From assembly GCA_019636385.1 (NCBI GenBank), contig JAHBXT010000001.1:1426001-1490000 (forward strand): a stretch of DNA of 64,000 nt, written 5' to 3'. The stretch is from Pirellulaceae bacterium. GTDB lineage: Bacteria; Planctomycetota; Planctomycetia; Pirellulales; Pirellulaceae. Positions within the stretch are counted from its first letter, which is position 1. Each line of letters starts with the position of its first letter. Both the position numbers and the translations under genes were made by a program. Below the pieces are notes generated by a model. It did no database searches. It was given only the letters and a program-made list of their open reading frames with translations, and had not been told where the DNA came from. Of this stretch, positions 29,759 to 37,908 are shown one piece after another.

Positions 29759-31246
29759 TTAGCCGAGGATATCGTCAATCACTTGTCCATAGTCGATCTC
29801 CAACCGCTTGCGGCCGGGAATGTTTAACTGTCGCGAATCGAGCCCCAGCAAGTGCAAGGCGGTGGCGTGGATGTCGGTGACGTAGTGCGGATGCTCAACG
29901 GCGTGGAAGCCAAATTCATCGGTGGCACCATGCACGTAGCCAGATTTTAAGCCCCCTCCAGCCATCCAGATAGTGAATCCATGCGGATGATGATCGCGGC
30001 CGGTGCCAGCTTTATTTAAGCTGGTGATCTCCAAAGCTGGCGTTCTTCCGAACTCGGTGGCGCAGACCACCAGGGTCTCATCCAACATTCCACGACGTTT
30101 CAAATCGCGAATCAGTCCTGCTAGCGGCTTGTCGACTCGTCCACAGGATTTCGCGTGCAACTCCTTGATGTTCGAATGTGAATCCCATTCGCCGTAGTCG
30201 CTCAAGTAAACCAGCGTAAACCGCACGCCGCGTTCGGCCAAGCGCCGGGCTGTCAACAACCGCCGGCCATACAGTTCGGTAGTGGCCTGGTCGATGCCGT
30301 ACAGCGCCAGTGTTTCGGATGATTCGTGGGATAGATCGAGCGTCTCGGGCGCGGACATCTGCATGCGATAGGCCAACTCGTAGGCGCGAATGCGGGCGGC
30401 TAAATCGGTGTCGGTAAGATACTCTTGTGCAGCCAGCCGATTCCAACGATCGATCAGCTGGTATTGGGCTTGCTGTTCTGCTGGCAACACATCAGGCAGC
30501 CGGCGACCGTAGGGCAGGGGATTGGCTGGGTCTAGTGACAGTTCGACGCCGGCGTGCTGTGGCCCCAGGTAATTGGCATCAAAGTTCCGCTTGACGCGCA
30601 GGTCTTTGTATTGCCCCAGAAAAACGAACTGCGGCAAGTTCTCATTCAACGACCCCAAACCGTAAGAAACCCACGATCCGATGCTGGGCTGCTGTTCGTC
30701 CAGCGAATGCCGTCCGTTTTGAAATTGGAACTCAGCGTTATGGTCATTGTCGGTAGTGTACAACGAACGCACGATGCACAAGTCGTCGACAACACCAGCC
30801 AGATTGGGCAGCCAATCGCTAACCCAGATTCCATGACGACCATACTGACGAAAGCCGACTTGCAGAGGCATGATCGTCGAAATAACTTCGCGGTCAAAGC
30901 CGACAACACTCCGCGAGCGCTCCAGGTAAATCGGCAGTTTTTGCGGATTGGGCAGGTTCGTTTCGTCGTAGGTCTTACCTGCGAATTGATTGAGCAACGG
31001 CTTGGGGTCAAACGTTTCCAGATGACTCACGCCACCTGACAGAAAAATCCAGATTATGTTTTTGGCTCGCGGCACAATGGGCTGGAAGGCTTGGCCAGCT
31101 TGGGCCGGTCGCGATATTCCATCGCTCAGGAGCAATGACCCCACGGCCATCCCACCCAGCCCCAAGCCCCAATCGCTGATGAACGATCGGCGATTGGTTC
31201 GACCACAAAAGGCACTGGCTGCTGAGCGTAGGTTCTTATGAGTCAT
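29759..31246 (-). CDS. DUF1501 protein, pair C
   Basis: About 495 residues from the ATG at 31246, which lies 13 bases after the upstream gene's stop; the frame stays open further upstream inside that gene but has no reason to start there. TNRRSFISDWGLGLGGMAVG is a Tat-type signal. Landmarks are IIWIFLSGGVSHLETFD, YTTDNDHNAEFQFQNG, LVYLSDYGEWDSH, VCATEFGRTPALE, GRDHHPHGFTIWMAGGG and DIHATALHLLGLD. It is paired with the PSCyt gene on the same strand. It converges with the beta-helix gene, 100 bases away. Confidence 0.85.
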   Translation of the reverse strand: MTHKNLRSAASAFCGRTNRRSFISDWGLGLGGMAVGSLLLSDGISRPAQAGQAFQPIVPRAKNIIWIFLSGGVSHLETFDPKPLLNQFAGKTYDETNLPNPQKLPIYLERSRSVVGFDREVISTIMPLQVGFRQYGRHGIWVSDWLPNLAGVVDDLCIVRSLYTTDNDHNAEFQFQNGRHSLDEQQPSIGSWVSYGLGSLNENLPQFVFLGQYKDLRVKRNFDANYLGPQHAGVELSLDPANPLPYGRRLPDVLPAEQQAQYQLIDRWNRLAAQEYLTDTDLAARIRAYELAYRMQMSAPETLDLSHESSETLALYGIDQATTELYGRRLLTARRLAERGVRFTLVYLSDYGEWDSHSNIKELHAKSCGRVDKPLAGLIRDLKRRGMLDETLVVCATEFGRTPALEITSLNKAGTGRDHHPHGFTIWMAGGGLKSGYVHGATDEFGFHAVEHPHYVTDIHATALHLLGLDSRQLNIPGRKRLEIDYGQVIDDILG

Positions 31247-31259
31247 AACACCACCCCGC

Positions 31260-34187
31260 TTAACGAATCGTAACGAAATCGTTGTGACTGAACAGACTGA
31301 TCGCCAGGTTTTCGCGAGCGCGCTGCGCGATGTCCCGCGAAGCCGGTAGAACGTCTTGAGCACCGGTCAGCGTTCTCTGGTCGGTCGATACAGCGCTCAA
31401 CTGTTGGCGCTGCTGCTCCAGGAATTCGAGCGATACCTGCAATTCATCTAGCGACGGAGGTCGGCTGAGCACGCGCTGAAAGGCCAAATCAACAAAGTCT
31501 GAATCGGCCTGACTGTCATCCGGCTGACGGCTCAATTGCTGGACAACGGCAGCCGCCAAACTTCTGCCGCTGCTAACCATCAGTTCGCTATTGGTCATGG
31601 CCAGCGACTGCTGTGGCAACACGGTACTGGTGCGCCTGTAACATTCGCTGACATTGGGACCGTCAAAGGTATCCATGAACTGCATCTTGGCTTCCCCGTG
31701 AATCGTAAAATACAAGCTACGACGCGAGACTGTAAACCAGTGGGTATTGTCGATCTCAGGCCCACCTAACGATCGATCGAGCAATCCAGCGCAAGCCAAC
31801 ACGCTATCGCGAACTACTTCTGCTTCCATTCGCAATGGCAGGCGTCGCCAATAGGACTCATTGTCTCGATCGGCATCTAACCCCGAATGATCGACAGATG
31901 GATTTGATGCGCGTCGATACGCTTGACTGGTCACGATCAGCCGATGAATATGCTTCATACTCCAACCGTGCTGCATCAGTTCGACCGCCAGACCGTCCAG
32001 GATTTCAGGATGTGTCGGCGGCTTGCCTTGTGCGCCAAAGTTGTCGGTGGTCTGGACCAGCGCTTGTCCAAAATGTCGCAACCAGATGTGATTGACGGCC
32101 ACGCGAGCAGCCAGCGTATTCTGCGGGCTGGTGATCCACCGCGCTAGAGCCAGCCGACGGCCGCTGCTGCTGGCGGGATAGCTCGGCGACAGAGGGGTAT
32201 AACTGGTGTCGGTAGAATTCAGGCCTTCAATGGCGGTGTCCAGCGCGGTACGAGCCGCGCTGACAGCCTGACTGGCTTTGGTCAGCTCCTCTTTCGCCTT
32301 TTCGATCTTCTCGGCTGGCGCTTCGGCCACCTGCCGCTGAGCATGCAAATGCGCTCGCTGTGTCACCTGGAGTGCATGCTCTGCTGACTCGTAGGTCAAC
32401 TGTCGCTCAGCCACATGCGCGTGACGAGCCAGTGACTGTGCATCGCCCAATCCGCGATAGCACGCGTCGTCGGCTGCGATACGACTGCGGAGCGCTGTAC
32501 TGCGAGCCTCGGCAACCAGTCGTGCCGCTTGAGCCACCCGCAGATCTTGTCGAGCGATCAACAGATCATGCTCGGCCCGCGCGAGCGTTTCTGATGATGG
32601 CAGTGCTGCGGCTGTAATGGGCTGCGCGGATTGGGCGAACAGATCGTCCAGCCGCCTATTGGCAGTTGCGAGCGTCGCGGCGGCCTGCTCACATAGCTGC
32701 TCAGCCTGCAATTGCTGGGCCGCAGCATTGTGCAGTTCATCACGGCGAACAAATTCCTTGAGCCCCGGATAACTGGCTTCACTGGGTAGTGTTACGGGTT
32801 CGATGACAAACGGCTGGCTGCACAGTGCCTGTGGTGGACTGGGCTCCAGCGGAGGTTTGTCTTCGATGCGATTGCGGGCATCGCCGCTGTGATACATAAA
32901 CGTCTGTGCATCCAACTTCTCATCGAATACGCGAATGGCACCGGTAGCGATCGGACCATAGGAATCGGCATAGACATATTTTTTGAATGGCCCCGGGTCG
33001 GCCTGCCCCGCAACGCGATCATGGCGCAATTCGAGCGGCTCGAAGAAGGCACGAAAGCGAAAGTAATCTTCTTGGGTGATCGGATCGTACTTGTGATCAT
33101 GGCAGTGAGCACAATTAATCGTCAAACCCAAAAAAGCTTTGGCGGTATGCTCAACATTGTCCTTCATCCAGCTTTCATAATTCCATTTGTACCAGTTGCG
33201 CACCAGAAATCCGGTGGCCACTAGGTTTTCGTCATCGGTCGGCGCTAACTCATCGGCGGCCAGCATCTCCATCACCATCCGATCGTAGCCTTTGTCCTCG
33301 TTGAGTGATCGCACGATCCAGTCACGCCACCGCCAGATTTGCGGATAGGAATTCATCACGTCCGGTACCGAGCGCCGACCATACCAATCCGAGTAACGCC
33401 ATACGTCCATCCAGTGACGTCCCCAACGCTGGCCGTACTCGTCGCGCTGCAGCAAGCGCTCGACCAGTCGCTGGTAGGCGTTGCCGTGTGGGTCCGCCAG
33501 AAATTCGGTGACCTCTTCGGGGCTGGGTGGCAATCCCAGCAGGTCCAAATACAATCGGCGGACCAGCGTTCGTCGGTCCGCGTCCGGCAACGGCTGAATA
33601 CCAAGCTGTTGCTGTCGAATACTCAACACGCCATCGATGGGATTTGACATCTCTTGGCGGGCGTTGCCAGTTTGCGAGAAGCCCAGCGGAGGGCGGAGTG
33701 ACCAGTGCTCACGCGGATCGAGCTGAGGCGCATCATCAGGCGGAGCCGGCGCGCCGGCTCGAATCCAATCAGCGATGTAATTTGCTTCCGCAGCCGTCAA
33801 TGCCGCGCCTTCGGGCGGCATGCGCTGAGTTCGATCAACGTGCGTGATTCGCTCCAGCAGCAAACTGGTGGCGTCTCGTTCGGAGGCAACTACTGGACCG
33901 CTATCACCACCGGACAGCATTGCTGCCACCGTATCCAGCCGTAGTCCTGCCTCCTGCTTCAGCGCTCCGTGACAGGCGTAACAGCGGGCAGTGAGAATCG
34001 GTTTAACATGTTGAACATAGTATTCCGCAACCTCGACAGAGACCTCAGCGCTGGCGTGTGGATCCTCAGCAGCGGAGGTCACTTCTTCGGCTGGAAGATG
34101 TCCGTTGCCGACCAGCAAACTGGAAGCCAAGCCGGCCGCGATCAGCCAGCCAGAATTGCGAAGTGATGTCCAACAGTTGACCTGCAT
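31260..34187 (-). CDS. PSCyt1-DUF1549-DUF1553 protein with coiled-coil insert, pair C
   Basis: 975 residues. A signal peptide (about 1-33) is followed by PSCyt1 with CYACH (Cys69, Cys72, His73) and RMPPEGAALTAAE. DUF1549 has RRLYLDLLGLPPSPEEV, GRHWMDVWRYSDWYG and NCAHCHDHKYDPIT. A long Ala/Glu/Gln-rich coiled coil follows (about 485-660; for example EQAAATLATANRRLDDLF). DUF1553 has NTLAARVAVNHIWLRHFG, NFGAQGKPPTHPEILDG, MEAEVVRDSVLACAG and LPQQSLAMTNSEL. It is transcribed toward its DUF1501 partner, 13 bases away. Confidence 0.85.
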   Translation of the reverse strand: MQVNCWTSLRNSGWLIAAGLASSLLVGNGHLPAEEVTSAAEDPHASAEVSVEVAEYYVQHVKPILTARCYACHGALKQEAGLRLDTVAAMLSGGDSGPVVASERDATSLLLERITHVDRTQRMPPEGAALTAAEANYIADWIRAGAPAPPDDAPQLDPREHWSLRPPLGFSQTGNARQEMSNPIDGVLSIRQQQLGIQPLPDADRRTLVRRLYLDLLGLPPSPEEVTEFLADPHGNAYQRLVERLLQRDEYGQRWGRHWMDVWRYSDWYGRRSVPDVMNSYPQIWRWRDWIVRSLNEDKGYDRMVMEMLAADELAPTDDENLVATGFLVRNWYKWNYESWMKDNVEHTAKAFLGLTINCAHCHDHKYDPITQEDYFRFRAFFEPLELRHDRVAGQADPGPFKKYVYADSYGPIATGAIRVFDEKLDAQTFMYHSGDARNRIEDKPPLEPSPPQALCSQPFVIEPVTLPSEASYPGLKEFVRRDELHNAAAQQLQAEQLCEQAAATLATANRRLDDLFAQSAQPITAAALPSSETLARAEHDLLIARQDLRVAQAARLVAEARSTALRSRIAADDACYRGLGDAQSLARHAHVAERQLTYESAEHALQVTQRAHLHAQRQVAEAPAEKIEKAKEELTKASQAVSAARTALDTAIEGLNSTDTSYTPLSPSYPASSSGRRLALARWITSPQNTLAARVAVNHIWLRHFGQALVQTTDNFGAQGKPPTHPEILDGLAVELMQHGWSMKHIHRLIVTSQAYRRASNPSVDHSGLDADRDNESYWRRLPLRMEAEVVRDSVLACAGLLDRSLGGPEIDNTHWFTVSRRSLYFTIHGEAKMQFMDTFDGPNVSECYRRTSTVLPQQSLAMTNSELMVSSGRSLAAAVVQQLSRQPDDSQADSDFVDLAFQRVLSRPPSLDELQVSLEFLEQQRQQLSAVSTDQRTLTGAQDVLPASRDIAQRARENLAISLFSHNDFVTIR

Positions 34188-34636
34188 GGCGATCGATCAC
34201 TCGTTCAACAAAATACACCTGCAAAAAAACACTATGGCGGAACGACCTAGTAGGTCACGATTCCTATGTAAACAGTATACAAGGCACCCTGGGACATTGC
34301 GCCAGTCGCCACCTCAATCTAGGGCATGTATCTTGCAGACAATTCCTACCGAACACCACCTCCAAACCAATTCCGGGAGACCTCATCTCTAAGAAATCTC
34401 AGGCCAAAGTGCTAAGCTCCCTACGAAAGCCTCAATTCTATACGGCGCGCCTGGAGCCATTGCGTGAGGTCCGTTTATCATTGATTCTGACTGGACGGCT
34501 TCGCGCTTTTGAGCGTGGATAACCGCATTGAGCAAGGGCGGTACGACTAGTTCGAGCAACACATCAGTGCCCGCCCAAAGCCATGAAGGGCGGAGAGTAT
34601 TCCACGCAGCCGGAACAGTTGGCCAGGGCACCGCGA
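34188..34636. other. Intergenic, 450 bases, no gene recognised
   Basis: Contains short open frames on both strands (80-95 residues) without recognisable motifs, signal peptides or ribosome binding sites. It probably holds the promoter of the pair C operon, reading left from about 34200. Confidence 0.4.
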
Positions 34637-35548
34637 TTAAACGTTGCAGATTTCGACGCCCTGTCTGAGCGACGCGAGTTTATCGTCGCGTATGGGGATA
34701 AATTCTTGCCCGACGAATCCGGTGTAGCCCACCTCGACAATCGCGCGCATGATGGCAGCGTAGTTCAACTCTTGAGTCTCATCAATTTCGTTACGACCGG
34801 GGACGCCGCCGGTATGAAAATGGCTGATCCACTGATGATGCTTACGAATGGTGGAGATGACGTCACCCTCCATAATCTGCATGTGATAGATGTCGTACAG
34901 CAGTTTGAACTTGTCTGACCCCACCGCTTCGCACAGTGCTACACCCCAAGGCGTACGATCGCACATGTAATCGTGGTGGTCGACTCGGCTGTTCAGCAAT
35001 TCCATGGTAATGGTCACGCCCGCCGCCTCGGCAATGGGCATCAATCGCTTCAATCCCAGAGCGCAATTCTCCAAACCCTGCTGATCGTCCATGCCCTGTC
35101 GATTGCCGGAAAAGCAGATCAAATTATCAACGCCAACCTGGCGCATTTTTTGGATCTGCAGTTTGTAAGCCTCGATCAGCACATCGTGGTATTCTACGCG
35201 ATTCCAAGCAGCCGTGATTCCACCCACCGACGTGCCATCTGGCGCTTTAACACTTGGGCTGGAGACCATGGCACAGGTCATGTCAAACTTGCGAACTTCA
35301 GCGACCTGGTCGGGCTGCAGCAGTTCGATCGACTGCAGGCCAAACTTTTGGCCCTCGCGACATAATGTCGGGATGTCGATCTTGGGATAACACCACTTGC
35401 AAACTGAATGTCTGATTTTGCCGGCCATTTTTACGATACCTTGATCTGCCGCCTGCAACCGACCGCCAAGTCCTTCGGCCAACATGGCCGCCACCACAGC
35501 CTGGGTTGAACCACGAACAAATCGCCGCCGATTGCCTGCTTGAAACAT
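34637..35548 (-). CDS. Tat-exported sugar isomerase/epimerase-like TIM barrel (hydroxypyruvate isomerase family)
   Basis: 303 residues. The N-terminus GNRRRFVRGSTQAVVAAML is a Tat-type signal. The barrel is of the xylose-isomerase-like (AP endonuclease 2) family: IRHSVCKWCYPKIDI, GLQSIELLQPDQV, NLICFSGNRQGMDD, ITMELLNSRVDHHDYM (metal-binding Glu), LLYDIYHMQIMEGD (Asp and His) and ISHFHTGGVPGRNEID, ending GYTGFVGQEFIP (Glu). These motifs resemble hydroxypyruvate isomerase Hyi. Cytosolic Hyi is not exported, so this planctomycete form probably has another substrate, perhaps a released sugar. Confidence 0.8.
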   Translation of the reverse strand: MFQAGNRRRFVRGSTQAVVAAMLAEGLGGRLQAADQGIVKMAGKIRHSVCKWCYPKIDIPTLCREGQKFGLQSIELLQPDQVAEVRKFDMTCAMVSSPSVKAPDGTSVGGITAAWNRVEYHDVLIEAYKLQIQKMRQVGVDNLICFSGNRQGMDDQQGLENCALGLKRLMPIAEAAGVTITMELLNSRVDHHDYMCDRTPWGVALCEAVGSDKFKLLYDIYHMQIMEGDVISTIRKHHQWISHFHTGGVPGRNEIDETQELNYAAIMRAIVEVGYTGFVGQEFIPIRDDKLASLRQGVEICNV

Positions 35549-35675
35549 GGGAATTCTTCCTGAGATTGGTTAGCTGCCATCGGTTGCATGGTAACGCACC
35601 TAGCCACCAAGTTCAATCGACTGCGGTCAGGAGCCGATCGGTTTCCCTGGCTGACACGAGGGGTTGTGATCGATG

Positions 35676-36833
35676 TTAGTTTGCGTGTTCACTCAACAAC
35701 GCGGCGGTGTAGCCTAATAGATCGCCGCGCTGCTTGGTAAGCTCGCGCATAAGTCGATAATCCCCTAACCGTTGGCTGAGCTGCAATAGCGAGGGAGCGA
35801 TTCCGAAGCTGCGGCTGCCGGGAGGCATTCGCTCAGCGAGCTGGGTGATCGCTTCGGCGTGGCGACCACAACGGGACAGCAGATCGACTAAGACTTCGAC
35901 GGCGATAACTCCGTATTGCTGTTGGTCCACCGTGTCCGCTTTGTGCGCAAAGTAGCGAATGCCCGCGTCAACTTGCTGGCCCAGCAGCGCACGGAAGAAC
36001 GCGATCGAGGCTGGATACAAATCCAAAAACGGCTCTTCGCCAGGATATTGGTACTGCGGATGCAACTTGCGACCGTACTGCGCGATGTCCAGCGCTAATT
36101 GCAGGACTTGAGGATCATCAATCACGCGAGCAAATCGAACTGTAGAGGCCAGGTGACTGGTATCCAAATGATAGGCACCATCCTTAAGCAAGTCGGGACG
36201 AGCCTGGAGTATGGCTTCTGCCGTCAATTCGACGGGCTGGCTGCCTTCGCGGCGCTGGATGTCATATTTCAGATTTGCCAATAGTTCACCGTGTACATGT
36301 CGCACAAGCAATTCCGCCGCTGCCTGCTGATCGGCTCGTGGTCGCGGGGCTAGCGACTGTTCAAACATAGTAATGCTGTTACAGGTACCCATTCGCTGCA
36401 AGGCTAATTGGTAACCGCGACGCACATCGACCGCCTCGTGTAGCAGGACGTTGATCAAATCTTCATAGTTCTCGTCGGTTGGTTGAACCTCAGACAAAAC
36501 AGTTGCGGCATACTGTCGATCGCCGACCGGTCGCAGATACATCCAGCCTTCACGGATTTTGCCTGCCCGGACGAAGGCCTCGCCGACTTGACGACAGACT
36601 TCGATCAATCCGCGCTCGAAGCGAGCTTCCGCTTCTTCATCCGCTGGCTGCTCCTGTTCAGCGGTAGCCACTGGCCACCCCATGTCCAATCGAAGCTTCA
36701 TCTTGAGTGCTTCAAACAGCTCATGGAATTGCCCCTGGCCTTCCAGGTGCTGTGCCAATGCTTGCAGTACTTGGGCTGGCGTTTCTTGAGCTCGGAGCAT
36801 GTCCAGCGTTTCAAATATTTTTTCAGCCGACAT
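35676..36833 (-). CDS. Helical-repeat protein of unknown function
   Basis: 385 residues, cytosolic, almost entirely helical. Pairs of amphipathic helices such as VLQALAQHLEGQGQFHELFE, GEAFVRAGKIREGWMYL and VEVLVDLLSRCGRHAEAITQ look like TPR-type repeats. No catalytic motif was found. It stands alone between the exported isomerase-like gene and a gap. It looks like a conserved planctomycete protein, possibly a scaffold, but I cannot assign a function. Confidence 0.6.
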   Translation of the reverse strand: MSAEKIFETLDMLRAQETPAQVLQALAQHLEGQGQFHELFEALKMKLRLDMGWPVATAEQEQPADEEAEARFERGLIEVCRQVGEAFVRAGKIREGWMYLRPVGDRQYAATVLSEVQPTDENYEDLINVLLHEAVDVRRGYQLALQRMGTCNSITMFEQSLAPRPRADQQAAAELLVRHVHGELLANLKYDIQRREGSQPVELTAEAILQARPDLLKDGAYHLDTSHLASTVRFARVIDDPQVLQLALDIAQYGRKLHPQYQYPGEEPFLDLYPASIAFFRALLGQQVDAGIRYFAHKADTVDQQQYGVIAVEVLVDLLSRCGRHAEAITQLAERMPPGSRSFGIAPSLLQLSQRLGDYRLMRELTKQRGDLLGYTAALLSEHAN

Positions 36834-37211
36834 TCGTTTTCAACTAATAATTAGGAGTATTGCAACGGACTGACGAGCGGCCTTCCAGATCTTAGGCTGG
36901 CGAACAGGGGCCTCGCGAACGCAGTATAACCGGCGGTGTGTGACTTACCGAAGGGGGTTCGCGCTGCACGTCAGCACAATCGGCCCAGCCGGCGCATGCA
37001 GGCATCGGGCGAGGCTCGCCTATAGCTGCGTAAACTATCGTTTTTCAGAATATCGACCCAGCCTGCAAACATTCGGCGATTGGGCAATTACCATGGACTG
37101 GCTGGCTTAGTTATGGCGGTAGGATCGTTCGCTGGCGTACTGGCACCAGTTGATGCCAATACGATTGGCTGAGTGAAGATTTTTGTTTCTTGATTTTGTG
37201 GAGAGTGTATC
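36834..37211. other. Intergenic, 378 bases between divergent genes
   Basis: No gene was recognised. It must contain the promoters of the helical-repeat gene (leftward) and the small exported gene (rightward); no clear -35/-10 pair stands out. GGAGAG at 37200-37205 is the probable ribosome binding site for the rightward gene. Confidence 0.4.
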
Positions 37212-37838
37212 TTGAAAATGTTTCGCCCGCTATTAATTCTCGGCGCTGCTCTGGGAGGTGTACTGTCTTTGTCAGTTTCAGTTCGAGCTCAGGAAGAGGC
37301 CATTGCAGAGGCTGTTCCGCAAACGGGTGCAGCTGCATCGGCTGCGTCAAATTCAGGTGTCAGTTCTGTAGTTCGCCCCATCACGGTGACTGCCAGTTTG
37401 ACGGATGATGCAACGGCCATTACTGGCACGCTCAGCGACACCAATACTCTGTCAATCAAAACCGCGTTTGGCTTGGCCGAATTGCCGCTGAGCGAAGTGG
37501 CTGGAGTTCGATTTCCTCGCGCAGAAGACACCTCAACCACCGTGGTGATGCTCAACGGTGACTCTATCACCGGGGCCACCGACGTCAAATTTATCACGAT
37601 CGAAACGGTTTGGGGTAGCGCCAAGATTAACGGACAAAGCATTGCGTCGATGTTGTTCGTACCCGGATTGGCCTGGCAATCGGTAGATGTCCTGGGCAGT
37701 CAGCGCTGGCAATTGGTTGAACGGCCTCGAGTGACTCCAGTTCAGCCGGGTGCTAACATTCCGGGTCAACCCAATCCGGCACAGGGACCATCGCGGGTGC
37801 CCGTACAACCTGCCCCTGGTGCGCGTGCGAGCAACTAG
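37212..37838 (+). CDS. Exported protein of unknown function
   Basis: About 208 residues from TTG 37212, or 206 from ATG 37218. Signal peptide MFRPLLILGAALGGVLSLSVSVRAQ is clear. Three beta-rich segments follow (ITVTASLTDDATAITGTLSD, FGLAELPLSEVAGVRFP, VVMLNGDSITGATDVKFI), then a Pro/Gln-rich low-complexity tail (PVQPGANIPGQPNPAQGP). The pattern of a value set by a strand and a GDxITG turn recalls small beta-sandwich repeats seen in planctomycete secreted proteins. I do not recognise a family. Confidence 0.65.
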   Translation: MKMFRPLLILGAALGGVLSLSVSVRAQEEAIAEAVPQTGAAASAASNSGVSSVVRPITVTASLTDDATAITGTLSDTNTLSIKTAFGLAELPLSEVAGVRFPRAEDTSTTVVMLNGDSITGATDVKFITIETVWGSAKINGQSIASMLFVPGLAWQSVDVLGSQRWQLVERPRVTPVQPGANIPGQPNPAQGPSRVPVQPAPGARASN

Positions 37839-37871
37839 CCAGCGGTAGTTGAGAGCTAGTCGAGCCAGAGA

Positions 37872-37892
37872 GTGGAAGGCTCAACCTTCCAC
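37872..37892. terminator. Perfect hairpin between convergent genes
   Basis: GTGGAAGG (37872-37879), loop CTCAA, and CCTTCCAC (37885-37892) form a perfect 8-bp stem in the 70-base space between the exported protein gene (+) and the HerA-like gene (-). There is no strong T tract on either side, so it may stop transcription weakly in both directions or simply protect transcript ends. Confidence 0.55.
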
Positions 37893-37908
37893 GCTTTGGC
37901 GAGTGTAG

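Noticed and set aside
29470..29760. Extra small gene between the beta-helix gene and pair C
   Set aside because: The open frames there overlap the beta-helix gene in another frame and show no conserved content.
34389..34631. Small gene of 80 residues on the - strand
   Set aside because: No ribosome binding site, motif or neighbour supports it; it lies in a gap with several similar chance frames.
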